Below are positions 20,201 through 27,532 of a stretch of 64,000 nucleotides of DNA, piece after piece. The position numbers were made by a program, and so were the translations under genes. A model generated the notes under the pieces. It was not told the DNA's origin and did not search any database. It saw nothing but the letters and a program-made list of their open reading frames with translations. Numbering within the stretch: position 1 is the first letter of the stretch; each line of letters starts with the position of its first letter. This stretch comes from Thraustochytrium sp. TN22 (Eukaryota; Sar; Bigyra; Thraustochytrida; Thraustochytriidae): NCBI GenBank assembly GCA_013306675.1, contig JABLUY010000126.1, positions 42,271 through 106,270 of the forward strand, in the 5' to 3' direction.

Positions 20201-20473
20201 GACACTTCGCCTAATGCTCGCAACCCAGTGATCCATGCATTTATCGCGGCAAACCTTGGCGTTGGCCACGTCCGAGATTGTCTTGAAGGGGTTCCCGTCT
20301 TCGTACCACGTGTGGGCATTGAAATCAGTCTGAATGTGACGCACATCACCATGCAGAACGCACCCGGGCTGCAAATGATAGGGCATGGTGTTAGGCGTAG
20401 CCGCCATCGCCATCGCCATCGCCAGCGCGAGCACCGTAAGCGCCAGCAGTGCGCTCATGGTCCCGGTGTGCAT
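14300..20473 (-). CDS. Giant single-pass surface protein with Cys-rich N-terminus and NPxY tail
   Basis: The 2057-residue product begins with a signal peptide (about 27 residues, ALALTV/AMAMAMA core). Residues 30-330 are Cys- and Trp-rich with two PAN/apple-like passages (for example CRRACISHAGCEWFNFYP). Around 345-400 follows a CxxCxxGYY and CxKCPKGSWC pattern like the ephrin-receptor-like Cys-rich repeats, then an EGF-like cluster near 430-480. A carboxypeptidase-regulatory-like beta-sandwich lies near 765-830. The long middle is rich in Ser, Thr, Asp and NxS/T sites, as in extracellular beta domains, and I cannot name it. A transmembrane helix at about 1945-1968 is followed by Arg-rich stop-transfer residues and an 89-residue tail carrying NPVY. 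Adhesion or sensing at the cell surface is inferred. Its N-terminal region is less GC-biased than neighbouring genes. Confidence 0.8.
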   Translation of the reverse strand: MHTGTMSALLALTVLALAMAMAMAATPNTMPYHLQPGCVLHGDVRHIQTDFNAHTWYEDGNPFKTISDVANAKVCRDKCMDHWVASIRRSVNIQDNQGWHYLWDANEDGYNNFVAVHDWNGVDSIKSKFDNDNAKYYYVPPCYQASFWNNNRNGNAGVVNPIDRRDRNHWAKGGLCNNCLSSVEVWIDYSGSEMCQKMGNKARSEDHHPCLSWAYEADTNKCKLYSGAMTNSGQPYTSSQGKFHGNLYCGSKIYTFGLVAQERPGCVYENYYKDDTPLQIQTQDNLHDCRRACISHAGCEWFNFYPNTKACQLMPNRDWDWDSTEGFKSTTEWVLTGSKHCPTCRAGYYMDRTKHDSTSTSDACEKCPKGSWCTADWEKHDCNNEDLCPEFSTTRPKHDCPAYEFPVPNSDDGCQPVHCLRTQLGASGQSLSTGTCSQGVCYGYKGNTFGNGLCDSCSHRQYSGRICQHNICRGSSLANELTTLDQTSGGDLGYVLSGDFDFATYYRADDLSFEQQMDTSGELVLTATFKSSILAETVASWTLAMTGGTDAASFANTVSCSDAEPFTSLGGGQTIRFNQGLAFDKRDPGISYTACLTSVYATGKSDRPVAWGEAGNGDARGSWEGCEVRTTLWHATTTWTVLGADGTTKIEGITITFSMSNDASADPLRTVVSDSSKATVAAVVVEEPEPGSGDVWDASLMVVDATRVLPGSAEPTNAGLVVCTGSDSSNPCGTYEALGSTLDISHLNFEKPFYLMDLESKTLQGHVMMPSSALLSFDASACGVQGVTVTVVSGGEAMASTVTAADGSFRFAVVKGLTYTFQFSYNNHTFAALAGDTDAASLLGAGIAVISTTDVNAFFVDTTVRALDFYMAATECGYALGPRELTVGVAGCSASATFSLDEELDTALDVPANAITWGLTFQMADNVAVGDSYSYLYPDTASRTLDLTLDTADNTLVEFVHHPIPELEVLIQATSLELDNCSGVDADVVVVGNRQTPVGVRTETIYNGLTCLLLPAGTQARLSGNLAPGLDNSVECGLNNPCWIPFETVLEGGVNRSAALRLAYVGEAGALFNSSVPEPLDDEGVAVRFVRKLDADVHNENFWSSDQGAPASADLKMLVLGLMVNEAASTVAYTKNDTVPIAFLYAPPVTAVDQVRSSYSEMSWTGKLTTETTVINSKSTDTVEGYATSHYSDVSALIRVVHEVNNENTTANYKVESYGNTVTSTSEELKLTLQTPKGLYGDDGNMVFLMGSVSNFSRTTLITFDSVECMIEGDPSTVWSPPRQSFIFYSRGDVRRSMADINTARSDRECFGMDETAEEDDAKIEFCNDAANAHASWETLLKAWDQDERDALNNPLDLTRFVSGTSSDSGSNIFTFGSSEVTITESNTNFTSAIIDYHSTSTTEKGIANVGDGAGFYMESSLGGGVGVTYSAVVSRIDFQVVRTDIDTFTSVTQQTNFTSDLTTTSISYTTHFDEDSPGDQLSVAMYKSPRSGAHVYRVIGGTTSCPHVPGTTAREVIELTPLGDQDLVLDGDTGSMTFLINTAKSVDMDEVDLVISVDSASAASEIVYRVGGQSLISPVALTVAVNSPLTVTVFFERLVETVGGKDVVFTVASACDSGTAKTLEYRLDWPSSCPPIYWSGGLIAKGSTWTVSTSRPSLDLSYARGTSADSSAYTSEVVAWYARYADGVQAGAWARLADFPDGATSMQLAGSDLPLASYGHYLLKFNVTCRDADTRRIVGMTESGLRLGLRDSSGPELVAVTPYVTVRQASGMLPVMDFRFSEPVDCSRSDLEADLVVSLNNGTTSEIATTALTCSPGLYIITVFADVDVLWSGASAEITLSGVRDLHGNLAEAIVVTSDDGGDRRSRRLASANAAYTLTLPDYASYASAPSYTSYLQDSQTRAALVTAAREELLPSTIIPATYEFATGVDDGSVLDDGNSGESTVAAAVGGSLGALFVIAAAVLLALRRRRQRRSDAVVATAELVDGRPASSSKISSSNPVYDGSVSPPVARSASGRVRSFLRALLSSSEGREILRELQQPSDTTLSPTHAAGDKA

Positions 20474-20555
20474 TTCGTTGCTTGCACTGTTCGCCCCTCA
20501 CGCGATGCCGCCGGACTGCCTCGCGCCTGGGCTCGCGCGCTCGCGCAGGCGGCTC

Positions 20556-20556
20556 G

Positions 20557-20608
<52 letters not shown>

Positions 20609-20612
20609 CCAG

Positions 20613-20688
<76 letters not shown>

Positions 20689-20708
20689 CAGCCTGCCTGC
20701 CTGCCTGG
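20556..20708. repeat. (CCTG)n array, 153 bp
   Basis: About 38 CCTG units run with only two interruptions (near 20611 and 20689). The array starts 83 bp upstream of the ATG of the minus-strand surface protein, so on the coding strand it reads CAGG and probably lies in the promoter or 5' UTR. Confidence 0.97.
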
Positions 20709-21972
20709 CTGGTTTCTCCCCTCGTCGCCCCCCCCCCTGCTCGCCGTGACTCGCCCAGCGGCGAGCTCGAACGGGTTTGCCGCTCAATCAAGCGCTGCCA
20801 GTGCGAGCTACCATACCATACCACTGGCACTGCGCCTCAGCTTACTATCTAGAGGTAAGTTACTGGCCAGCCAGGCTTGCAGTCAGGCTGCTGCAGCCCC
20901 AGATCGTAGATCGTAGCTCCTCGGGCCATCCCGGCGGCCAGGCGGCGCGCGCCCATTGCACACTGCACTGCCGGTGACGGCAGCAAAAAAGCGTACCTCC
21001 GGGCCAGCACCTGCTGCCATGAGTAGCGGTGCACCGGGTGCAGAGCCGAGCCGTGGCCTATGGCTGCAGTTGGCAGTTCCAGTCGGCCCGCGGCCCGCCG
21101 GCTGGCCGCTGCAGACTGAGTGCTGCAGTGGCGCGCGCTCCTCCTGCGACGCGCGACCAGACGCCGCTCCGAGTCGTACTTAGTACTACACTGCAGGCTA
21201 CCTACCTACCTAGAGCTACCAGCTGGAGAGCTACTGTTTGCTACGAAGGTAGCCTCGCCACTCGCGGCCCGGGCGCTTCACAGTCCGAATCAGGCTAGCC
21301 TCTAGCTAGCTAGGCTTAGGATCGCGAATCCGAGTCGTGACTCGCCGGCTGGCACAGCCCCCCGGTAACTTCATTTCCATCGCACGGGAGCCTCACTAGT
21401 AGGCCTCCGACTCGGAGCATGCCAGGAGGTCACGCATGATCAGCCCAATCTGCAGTGACTGCAGGCAGCCTGAGCCGATCCGCCATCACCGCGTGCCCGC
21501 TGCCAGTACCAGAAACTGCCAGTGCAGGCCCGCAGGGGGCCGTGCCAGCCACGTCGGCCAGCGGCCAGCCAGCCAATCATCATCGGCTTGCTGGGCGTGC
21601 GCCATTCTTGGCAACCCGCTTCGGCAGCCTGGCTGGCAACCTCGCGTGCAGTGCCAGTGCCCCAGGCTGTGCATGCCATGCACATTGACCAGACACCGCC
21701 ATGCTGCACTGCCAGTGCTGCTCAGCTGCATAGCCTGAGCTGATGTGAGTACGCCGGCAGGCAGCCTGCCAGTCATCATCACTGCGCGTCACTGCAGCCG
21801 TGGCCGCAGCTCGGGTCGGTCAGCCACTGCCAGCGCTGAGCGCGAGGCGCGCGCCTTGAACTTCCGGCGGCTCGGAAGGCCAGTGGTGCCTGTGATGTGA
21901 TGAGGCCTCAGGCTGTGCACGCGCCGTGATGCCATGATGACAGCAGCGGAGCACCTCGTGGCAAGACACGCG

Positions 21973-22158
21973 CCTCCGGTGCTGGTGGGCGGGTACGTGG
22001 GCCACCGCGAGCGGGGGAAGCTTGCACTCCAAGCTCCCCCCCGTCTACCCGGGCCGTCCGAGCCTGGGCTGCGCCGACACCGGTTCACGGCGAGACGCTT
22101 CAAGTTTGTGGCCAGGTCACAGGTGGACCTTCAAGTTCGCGCGCGGCCACGCGCCTCC
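21973..22158 (+). repeat. Direct repeat B, copy 1
   Basis: This matches 22224-22427. Shared blocks in order are CGGTGCTGG, GGTGGGCGGGTACGTG, GCAAGCTCCCCC (with a variant), CCCGGGCCGTC, GCGCCGACACCGGTT, ACGGCGAGACGCTTCAAGTT and CACGCGCCTC. The copies differ by substitutions and by indels of up to about 20 bp. Confidence 0.9.
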
Positions 22159-22223
22159 GAGTCGACTTTGCTCGACCCTGTTCACCGCCCGGCGGCGGCT
22201 GCGGCCGAGGACTCGGAGGTGCC

Positions 22224-22427
22224 GCCCCCGGTGCTGGATTCTGGTGGGCGGGTACGTGAGCAACGCGGGCGGGAGGAGGTTGCAGTGTTGCACATCACTG
22301 CAAGCTCCCCCGAGCGCGCCGTCCACCCGGGCCGTCGGAGCCTGGACTGCGCCGACACCGGTTGACGGCGAGACGCTTCAAGTTTGCAGTGTGGACCTTC
22401 AAGTTCGCGCCTGACCACGCGCCTCGA
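22224..22427 (+). repeat. Direct repeat B, copy 2
   Basis: This is the second copy of the repeat at 21973-22158, separated from it by about 65 bp. Both copies end with the same GTGGACCTTCAAGTTCGCGC passage. No coding capacity is shared between them, so a non-coding repeat is likely. Confidence 0.9.
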
Positions 22428-24487
22428 CAAAGCTTTGAACCCCGGGCTGCATTTTCCGAGTGGCCCTTCTTCTCCAACGAACGAACGGGTGACCTGGTCG
22501 TCTGCGGACACGGCGAGCCCGACGTTGCTGACTCACTGGGCGCCGAGCCAGCCTTGCTTCGCGAGAAGTCGTCGCGAACTCGAAGGCTCTTCACCCACCC
22601 AACTCAGGCTGCGCATGCACCTCGCGATCTCGCCGGCTGGGTGCCTCCTCCGCTGCAGTGCCGTGTCTGCAAAATTCGAGCCCAGCCCCTCAGGCTGTCC
22701 TGGAGCCTAGCTGCGGGAAAGCGCGGGAGAGCAGGGTGCGCTCCAGCGCGCCAATGCCCCAGCGGCGACGACTCGGAAGCGTCGTGAGGCGGCGCTGCGC
22801 GGCGCTTGCGCGGCGCTTGGGCAATGGGCTGCGCTCCGGCGGCGCTTGCGCGGTGCTGTGCGGCGTGGCGCAACGTCAGAAGCACTCGGAGAGCGAAGGA
22901 GGCCGCTGCGTCTTGAAAAAGGAGCGAAGCGCGACAGAGGGTGCACGGCTAGCCCAAGCCGTGCGCTGGCGCGGCAGGGCGTGGAGCATATGCGAGTGCG
23001 CCCCTGCAGGAGCACGAAGCGCGAGCTTGAAGGAACATGAAGTGCGACGGCTCCTTTGGGCTGGCCCAGAACTCTCCGTGAACAAGCTCGCCGCCTCAAT
23101 CAGACCTCGCCACAGAATAGACGATGCCAAATTCCTCGTCTTCACGGTGCTTCTTGCGCACGAGACCCGGGACAACGTCGCCCTTGGCGAAAAATTGCTC
23201 CCGAGGCGAGATCACGGGCGAAGTGGCACTTGCAACGCTGGAGACGCAGAGCAAAACAGCCGCGCAGCCGACGATAACGCCTTCATGAAGGAGAGCGTCT
23301 AGCGCACGGTCGGCACGCGCAAGGACGGCCCTGGCTTTCACAGGATCGGGCTCCTGTTGTCCACCGCCTCGGCGTCGACCGCCTCGGCGTACCTCGGCGT
23401 ACCGCCCTGCCTCTGGCCGTGAGTCCTCCGAGTCTGCCGGTGCCTCAGGCTCTCGAATCGAACCAAGCACGACTTCGGAGGGCAAGACAACTGGGTGGGT
23501 GAACCTGTACGGCACCGAGAAGCCACGCGGTTTGAACTGGCGCATTCCAACTTGAAGTTGCTCATCCTTGCGATGGACTTGCCCGCTTGCGACTCATGGT
23601 AACTCAAATCTAGGCAACGGCGTACCAGGGTCCACTGCTCCTCTGGTGTATGCGGGGTCAACGCGAGCGGATCCGTGCCAATGCTAATGGTTTTCTCTTC
23701 GAGCGAAGTCCCCTTCATGGTCTCCGCATCGGCGTGCGATGCATGGCTGCCTCGCGGTCAGTGTCCTCCGTTTCGTCGCATCGCCGGGGAACCTATCAAG
23801 GGACGGCGTGCGACAGGGCCCGAGCGGGAAAGTTCAACTAGAGCGACGCCTGCATGCCCGACCCGCTTCATCATTTTTCAGAACCCCAGCCCACATCAAG
23901 ACAACCTCTGCCGAGTCAGAGGCACATGAGGGGCCCTGTCGGCGTCTGCAGTGCTCAATGGTCACCGGCGGACGCTCGGCCTTGACGTCTCGGAGTCGCG
24001 CTGGTCTTTCGAGATCGGCTCGAGCATTGAGCTGACCCCAATCGATTCATGGAGTTTGCTTCACCTCTCTTCGCAGGTGCTTGGCCTGGCAACTTGAACT
24101 TGAAAGAGTCTGGACGCGGATCTGATCTACCAGCCTGCATTCCCGGGCTTTTCTTTGGGGTGCTTCCCCTCGCGCGGCCGTCGCCTTCTCAGAGAGGGAG
24201 CTGAGCTCCTTCGAACTTGAAGCCAGCCTGAGAGAGTGTGGTCTGGGAAAGAACAAACAAAAGAAAGAGAGAGAGGGAGAGAGAGAGAGAGCTGAGGGGC
24301 CGCGCCCAGCCGTTCGCGCGCTGGCCGCGCCACAACGCCGTGCGCCACCTCCGACTCGGCGCCACGCGGTTGTTTGCAGGTCTGCCTGCGCGTCGGTACG
24401 CCGCGAGACAAGCTCCGTTGCGCTTTGGGGCCCGGACTCTGGAGCTAAGATCCTAGAAGTAGCCCTTCCTCAAGTTCAACTTCGTGG

Positions 24488-24712
24488 CGGCGGCCGCGGC
24501 AGCCTCCAAGTCCGAGTCGTAGCTTCTGAGCCGTGACTTGCCTTCGCCTGTCCGAGTCATCCCCAGCGCCTTGTGACAGCGAGTGGCGGCGCCGACGGGC
24601 CGCGGCGGCCGCGGCAGCCTCCAAGTCCGAGTCGTAGCGTATTAGCCGTGACTTGACTTGCCTTCGCCCGTCATCACCAGCGCCTTGTGACAGCGAGTGG
24701 CGGCGCCGACGG
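24488..24712 (+). repeat. 115-bp tandem duplication upstream of eIF2B-epsilon
   Basis: Two head-to-tail copies start at 24488 and 24603, each opening with CGGCGGCCGCGGCAGCCTCC and closing with GAGTGGCGGCGCCGACGG. They are about 90 percent identical by eye, with a small reiteration of GACTT in copy 2. The pair ends about 170 bp before the ATG, so it probably duplicates promoter or 5' UTR sequence. Confidence 0.93.
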
Positions 24713-24878
24713 CGACTCGGACCTGGCCGCCGTGGGCGGCGCGCAGAGCGGCAAGGCGCGCGCGCAGAGCGGCAAGGCGCGCGCGCAGAGCGGCGGCGCG
24801 AGGCGCGGCGAGGCGCGGAGCAGCGCGGCGAGGCGCGGAGCGGCGCGGGGCGGCGCGGAGCGGCGCGGAGCGGGCGCC
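24713..24878 (+). promoter_or_regulatory. GCGGAG/GCGCGA-repeat 5' flank of eIF2B-epsilon
   Basis: The 165 bp before the ATG consist of reiterated CGCGCAGAGCGGCAAGG (three times, 24740-24795) and then GGCGCGGAG/GGCGAGG units. The reading frame is open through it, giving an Arg/Ala/Gly run that family members lack, so I treat it as 5' UTR. Confidence 0.5.
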
Positions 24879-27266
24879 ATGGGCGCGAAGCGGCGCGGCA
24901 AGGGCGGCGCGGACGCGGCGGCGAGCGCGGAGGCGTCGGCGGCGGCGCAGAACGACAGCGTGCCGCTGCAGGCCGTGGTCTTCGCGGACAGCTTCGAGGC
25001 GCGGCTGCGGCCGGTGACGCTGGAGCGGCCCAAGGCGCTGCTGCCGCTGGCGAATGTGCCGCTGATCGAGTACACGCTGGAGTTCTTGGCGGAGTCGGGC
25101 GTGAAGGAGATCTTCGTGGTGTGCTGCTGGCTGGGCGATCAGGTGGAGGCCTACCTCAAGGCGTCGCGCTGGGCGAGCGAGGTGCGCGTGATCAAGCTGC
25201 GCGCGGCGCGCAGCGCGTGCCATGCGCTGCGCGAGCTGGACGGCATGGACCTGATCCGCTCGGACCCTTTCGTGCTGGTGAGCGGCGACGTGGTCTCCAA
25301 CGTGCGGCTGGGGCCCGTGCTGGAGGCGCACAAGGCGCGGCGGAAGGCGGACAAGAACTGCGTCATGACCATGCTCTTTAGCCGCGTGGATCAGGTCAAG
25401 AACCGCCTGCGCCCGCTCGGCGAGGAGCTCGTGCTGGCGCTCGACGCGCGCACGCGCCAGGTGCTCAAGTACGAGAACGACCTGAATGCCGAGCAGACCG
25501 GCTTCAAGGACGGCTCGCTCGTGGAGGAGTTCCCCTCACTGGAGCTGCGCGCCGACTTGCTCGACTGTAACATTGACATTTGCACGCCTGAGATGCTGCT
25601 GCAGATCGTCGAGAATTACGATTACGAGGACCTGCGCCGCGACTACGTTCGCAACGAAGTGCAAAACCACGAGCTCGGCTACCGCATCCACGCGCACGAG
25701 CTCACCTCACAGAGCGACTACGCCAGCCGCGTGCGCTGCTTCCGCACCTACGACGCCATTTCGCGTGACGTCGTGCGCCGCTGGCTCTACCCGCTCGTCC
25801 CGGACGCGAACTGGGCCACGGACCGCACCGCTTACGCCGTGCAGCGCGGCCTGCGCTACCTGGATCGCAACGTGCGCGTGGCGCGTTCCGCCGACGTCGG
25901 CAAGGGCTGCGTGCTGGGTGCCGGCTCCGAGATCGACGAGGGCGCCGTGCTTCGCGACGCCGTGCTGGGCGACCACTGCTACGTCGGCCGCAGCGCCTCC
26001 GTCTCCGGCTCGTACCTCTGGGGCGACGTCTCCATCGGCGAGGGCGCCGTTGTTGAGTCCGCCGTTCTCTGCAGCGGCGTCGTGATCGGCGCCGGCGCGC
26101 AGATCGGGCGCGGCACCGTGCTCTCCTTTGGCGTCGTCATTGGCGCCAACGCCAAGGTGCCGGCCTTTTCGCGCGTCACGGCGCGCTCCGGCGCGCAGGC
26201 CGCGCTCGACGGCGGCGATGACGACTCCGATTTTGGCGACTTCTCTGACGACGACCGTGACGTCAACAACGAGGCCAGTGGCGCCGTGGGATCCGACGAC
26301 TCCAGCTCTGACCATGCCGACAACGCCGACAACGCCAATGCTAATGCCGACGAGGAGCACAGCACCGAAGTTGTCGGCGCCGACGGCATCGGCTTTCTTT
26401 ACACGGACCCGAGCCGCACCGGGCCGCCGGCCTGGGCGGCCGCAGCCATCTCGGCCGCCGGCCTGCCCGCTGCTGCCTTTGGCGCCATCAGCGACTCCAT
26501 GGCCTGCACAGAGCTCGAGGCGGCGCGTGAGACCGTCTTCGCCGGCTTTCCCTCGCTTGAGGAGGAGGACGATGAAGAGGGCGCCGCCGTCAACATCGTC
26601 GGCCTCAACGACGACGCGCGCTTCGTGCGTGGCATCGCTGACCTCGTCACCTCGCTCGCTGCCGCCGGCGTCGTCGAGCACGACAATGTGCTCCTGGAGC
26701 TCAATTGTTACAAGTACGCCGAGAACCGCACCTTCGAGGACCTCGTGCTCGTCTCGGCCGTCACCATGCTGGCGCCCGCGCTCTCTCCGCCGCCTGCCAC
26801 CAAGGAGGCCGCGCTGGCTGCCATGCTCGAGCAGATCGAGCACTGGCGCCCCACGCTCGAGAAGCTCTGCTCCGAGCCCTCTCAGGCTCTCGCGTTCCTT
26901 ACCAGCATTGAGACGCTCCTGCTCTACGGCCCTGAGCACGCCGCTGGCGTCGGTCTTTCGGTGCAGAACCGCGTCTTCAACCCGGCGGAGGCGCAGATCT
27001 CCGTGCGCGCCGACCTCGCCGCGGCCCAGACCGCCTTTCCTTTTATCCTCTCCAAGCTCTACGAGGACGATTTGGTCACCGACGAGGTCGCCTCGCGCTG
27101 GGCTGACGTGCACGATACCACCGGCCTTCCCGACGACATTATTGCCTCGCCCGTCACCAAGCTCGTGCTGTCTCAGATGTTGGAGGACTCTGATGACGAG
27201 GAGGAGGAGGACTCTGATGACGAGGACGAGGACGAAGAGGATGACGAGGATGGTGACGATGAGTGA
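24879..27266 (+). CDS. EIF2B5: Translation initiation factor eIF2B subunit epsilon
   Basis: The 795-residue protein is the catalytic subunit of the guanine-nucleotide exchange factor that reloads eIF2 with GTP. From about residue 25 it has the nucleotidyltransferase-like fold, with the block RPKALLPLANVPLIEYTLEFL-type signature near residues 50-70. Residues about 335-430 form the left-handed beta-helix of hexapeptide repeats (V/I-G-x-G-A/C-x-I pattern). The C-terminal W2/eIF5C HEAT domain, which carries exchange activity, spans about 585-770. A very acidic D/E tail of about 25 residues ends the protein, matching the acidic ends of family members. Another acidic linker near 445-490 joins the helix and W2 regions. 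The ATG at 24879 is the first one after the low-complexity leader. Confidence 0.95.
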   Translation: MGAKRRGKGGADAAASAEASAAAQNDSVPLQAVVFADSFEARLRPVTLERPKALLPLANVPLIEYTLEFLAESGVKEIFVVCCWLGDQVEAYLKASRWASEVRVIKLRAARSACHALRELDGMDLIRSDPFVLVSGDVVSNVRLGPVLEAHKARRKADKNCVMTMLFSRVDQVKNRLRPLGEELVLALDARTRQVLKYENDLNAEQTGFKDGSLVEEFPSLELRADLLDCNIDICTPEMLLQIVENYDYEDLRRDYVRNEVQNHELGYRIHAHELTSQSDYASRVRCFRTYDAISRDVVRRWLYPLVPDANWATDRTAYAVQRGLRYLDRNVRVARSADVGKGCVLGAGSEIDEGAVLRDAVLGDHCYVGRSASVSGSYLWGDVSIGEGAVVESAVLCSGVVIGAGAQIGRGTVLSFGVVIGANAKVPAFSRVTARSGAQAALDGGDDDSDFGDFSDDDRDVNNEASGAVGSDDSSSDHADNADNANANADEEHSTEVVGADGIGFLYTDPSRTGPPAWAAAAISAAGLPAAAFGAISDSMACTELEAARETVFAGFPSLEEEDDEEGAAVNIVGLNDDARFVRGIADLVTSLAAAGVVEHDNVLLELNCYKYAENRTFEDLVLVSAVTMLAPALSPPPATKEAALAAMLEQIEHWRPTLEKLCSEPSQALAFLTSIETLLLYGPEHAAGVGLSVQNRVFNPAEAQISVRADLAAAQTAFPFILSKLYEDDLVTDEVASRWADVHDTTGLPDDIIASPVTKLVLSQMLEDSDDEEEEDSDDEDEDEEDDEDGDDE

Positions 27267-27532
27267 GGGAAGTCTGTTCTTAGATCCAAGCTAGGCTAGA
27301 GTCCCTCTTGGACATTTTGACGGACAGAATAGAGAATGAGCTTCCGAGTGATAACGATTGTGACGTGACGCCAACGAGAGCGAGAGCAAGATGTGTCCGA
27401 CGAATGCAATTCTGTGACAGTGAGAGTTGATATCCCCCCCTGCCCCCCCCCCACACACATACATAAAAACAGAAGAAAGAAAGAAAACGAAGGAAACTCA
27501 TCATGGTGACAGGGCAGATCATTGACTGAGAA
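27267..27532. other. Convergent spacer between eIF2B-epsilon and ankyrin genes
   Basis: These 266 bp hold the 3' ends of two converging genes. They contain AAGCTAGGCTAGAG about 20 bp after the eIF2B-epsilon stop, a poly-C run near 27436-27452 and a following CACACACATACATAAAAACAG. No clear AATAAA signal is seen. Confidence 0.45.

Larger units (their letters stand above)
20474..24487. other. 4-kb gene-free segment
   Basis: No frame in this stretch resembles a known protein, and the candidates change phase every few hundred bases. It contains a 153-bp CCTG array, many CACTGCCAGT and CTAG-rich palindromes (for example near 21296-21315), a pair of diverged 190-200-bp direct repeats and an AG-rich tract near 24250-24295. 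The first part is the 5' flank of the surface-protein gene and the last part the 5' flank of eIF2B-epsilon. Confidence 0.6.

Noticed and set aside
20556-20708. Possible CRISPR-like array
   Set aside because: The repeats are contiguous 4-bp units with no spacers, and the genome is eukaryotic.
20385-20916. Plus-strand frames with long Leu-Pro-Ala-Cys runs and minus-strand frames with Gln-Ala-Gly-Arg runs
   Set aside because: They are the three-frame reading of the 153-bp CCTG array; no flanking sequence resembles a protein domain.
22658-23302. 214-codon plus-strand frame
   Set aside because: It has no domain, membrane segment or codon pattern like the confident genes, and overlapping frames on both strands are equally open.
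23440-23480. tRNA-like B-box on the minus strand (GGTTCGATTC)
   Set aside because: The flanks do not form the five-pair T stem, and no A box or acceptor stem is found at the right distance.
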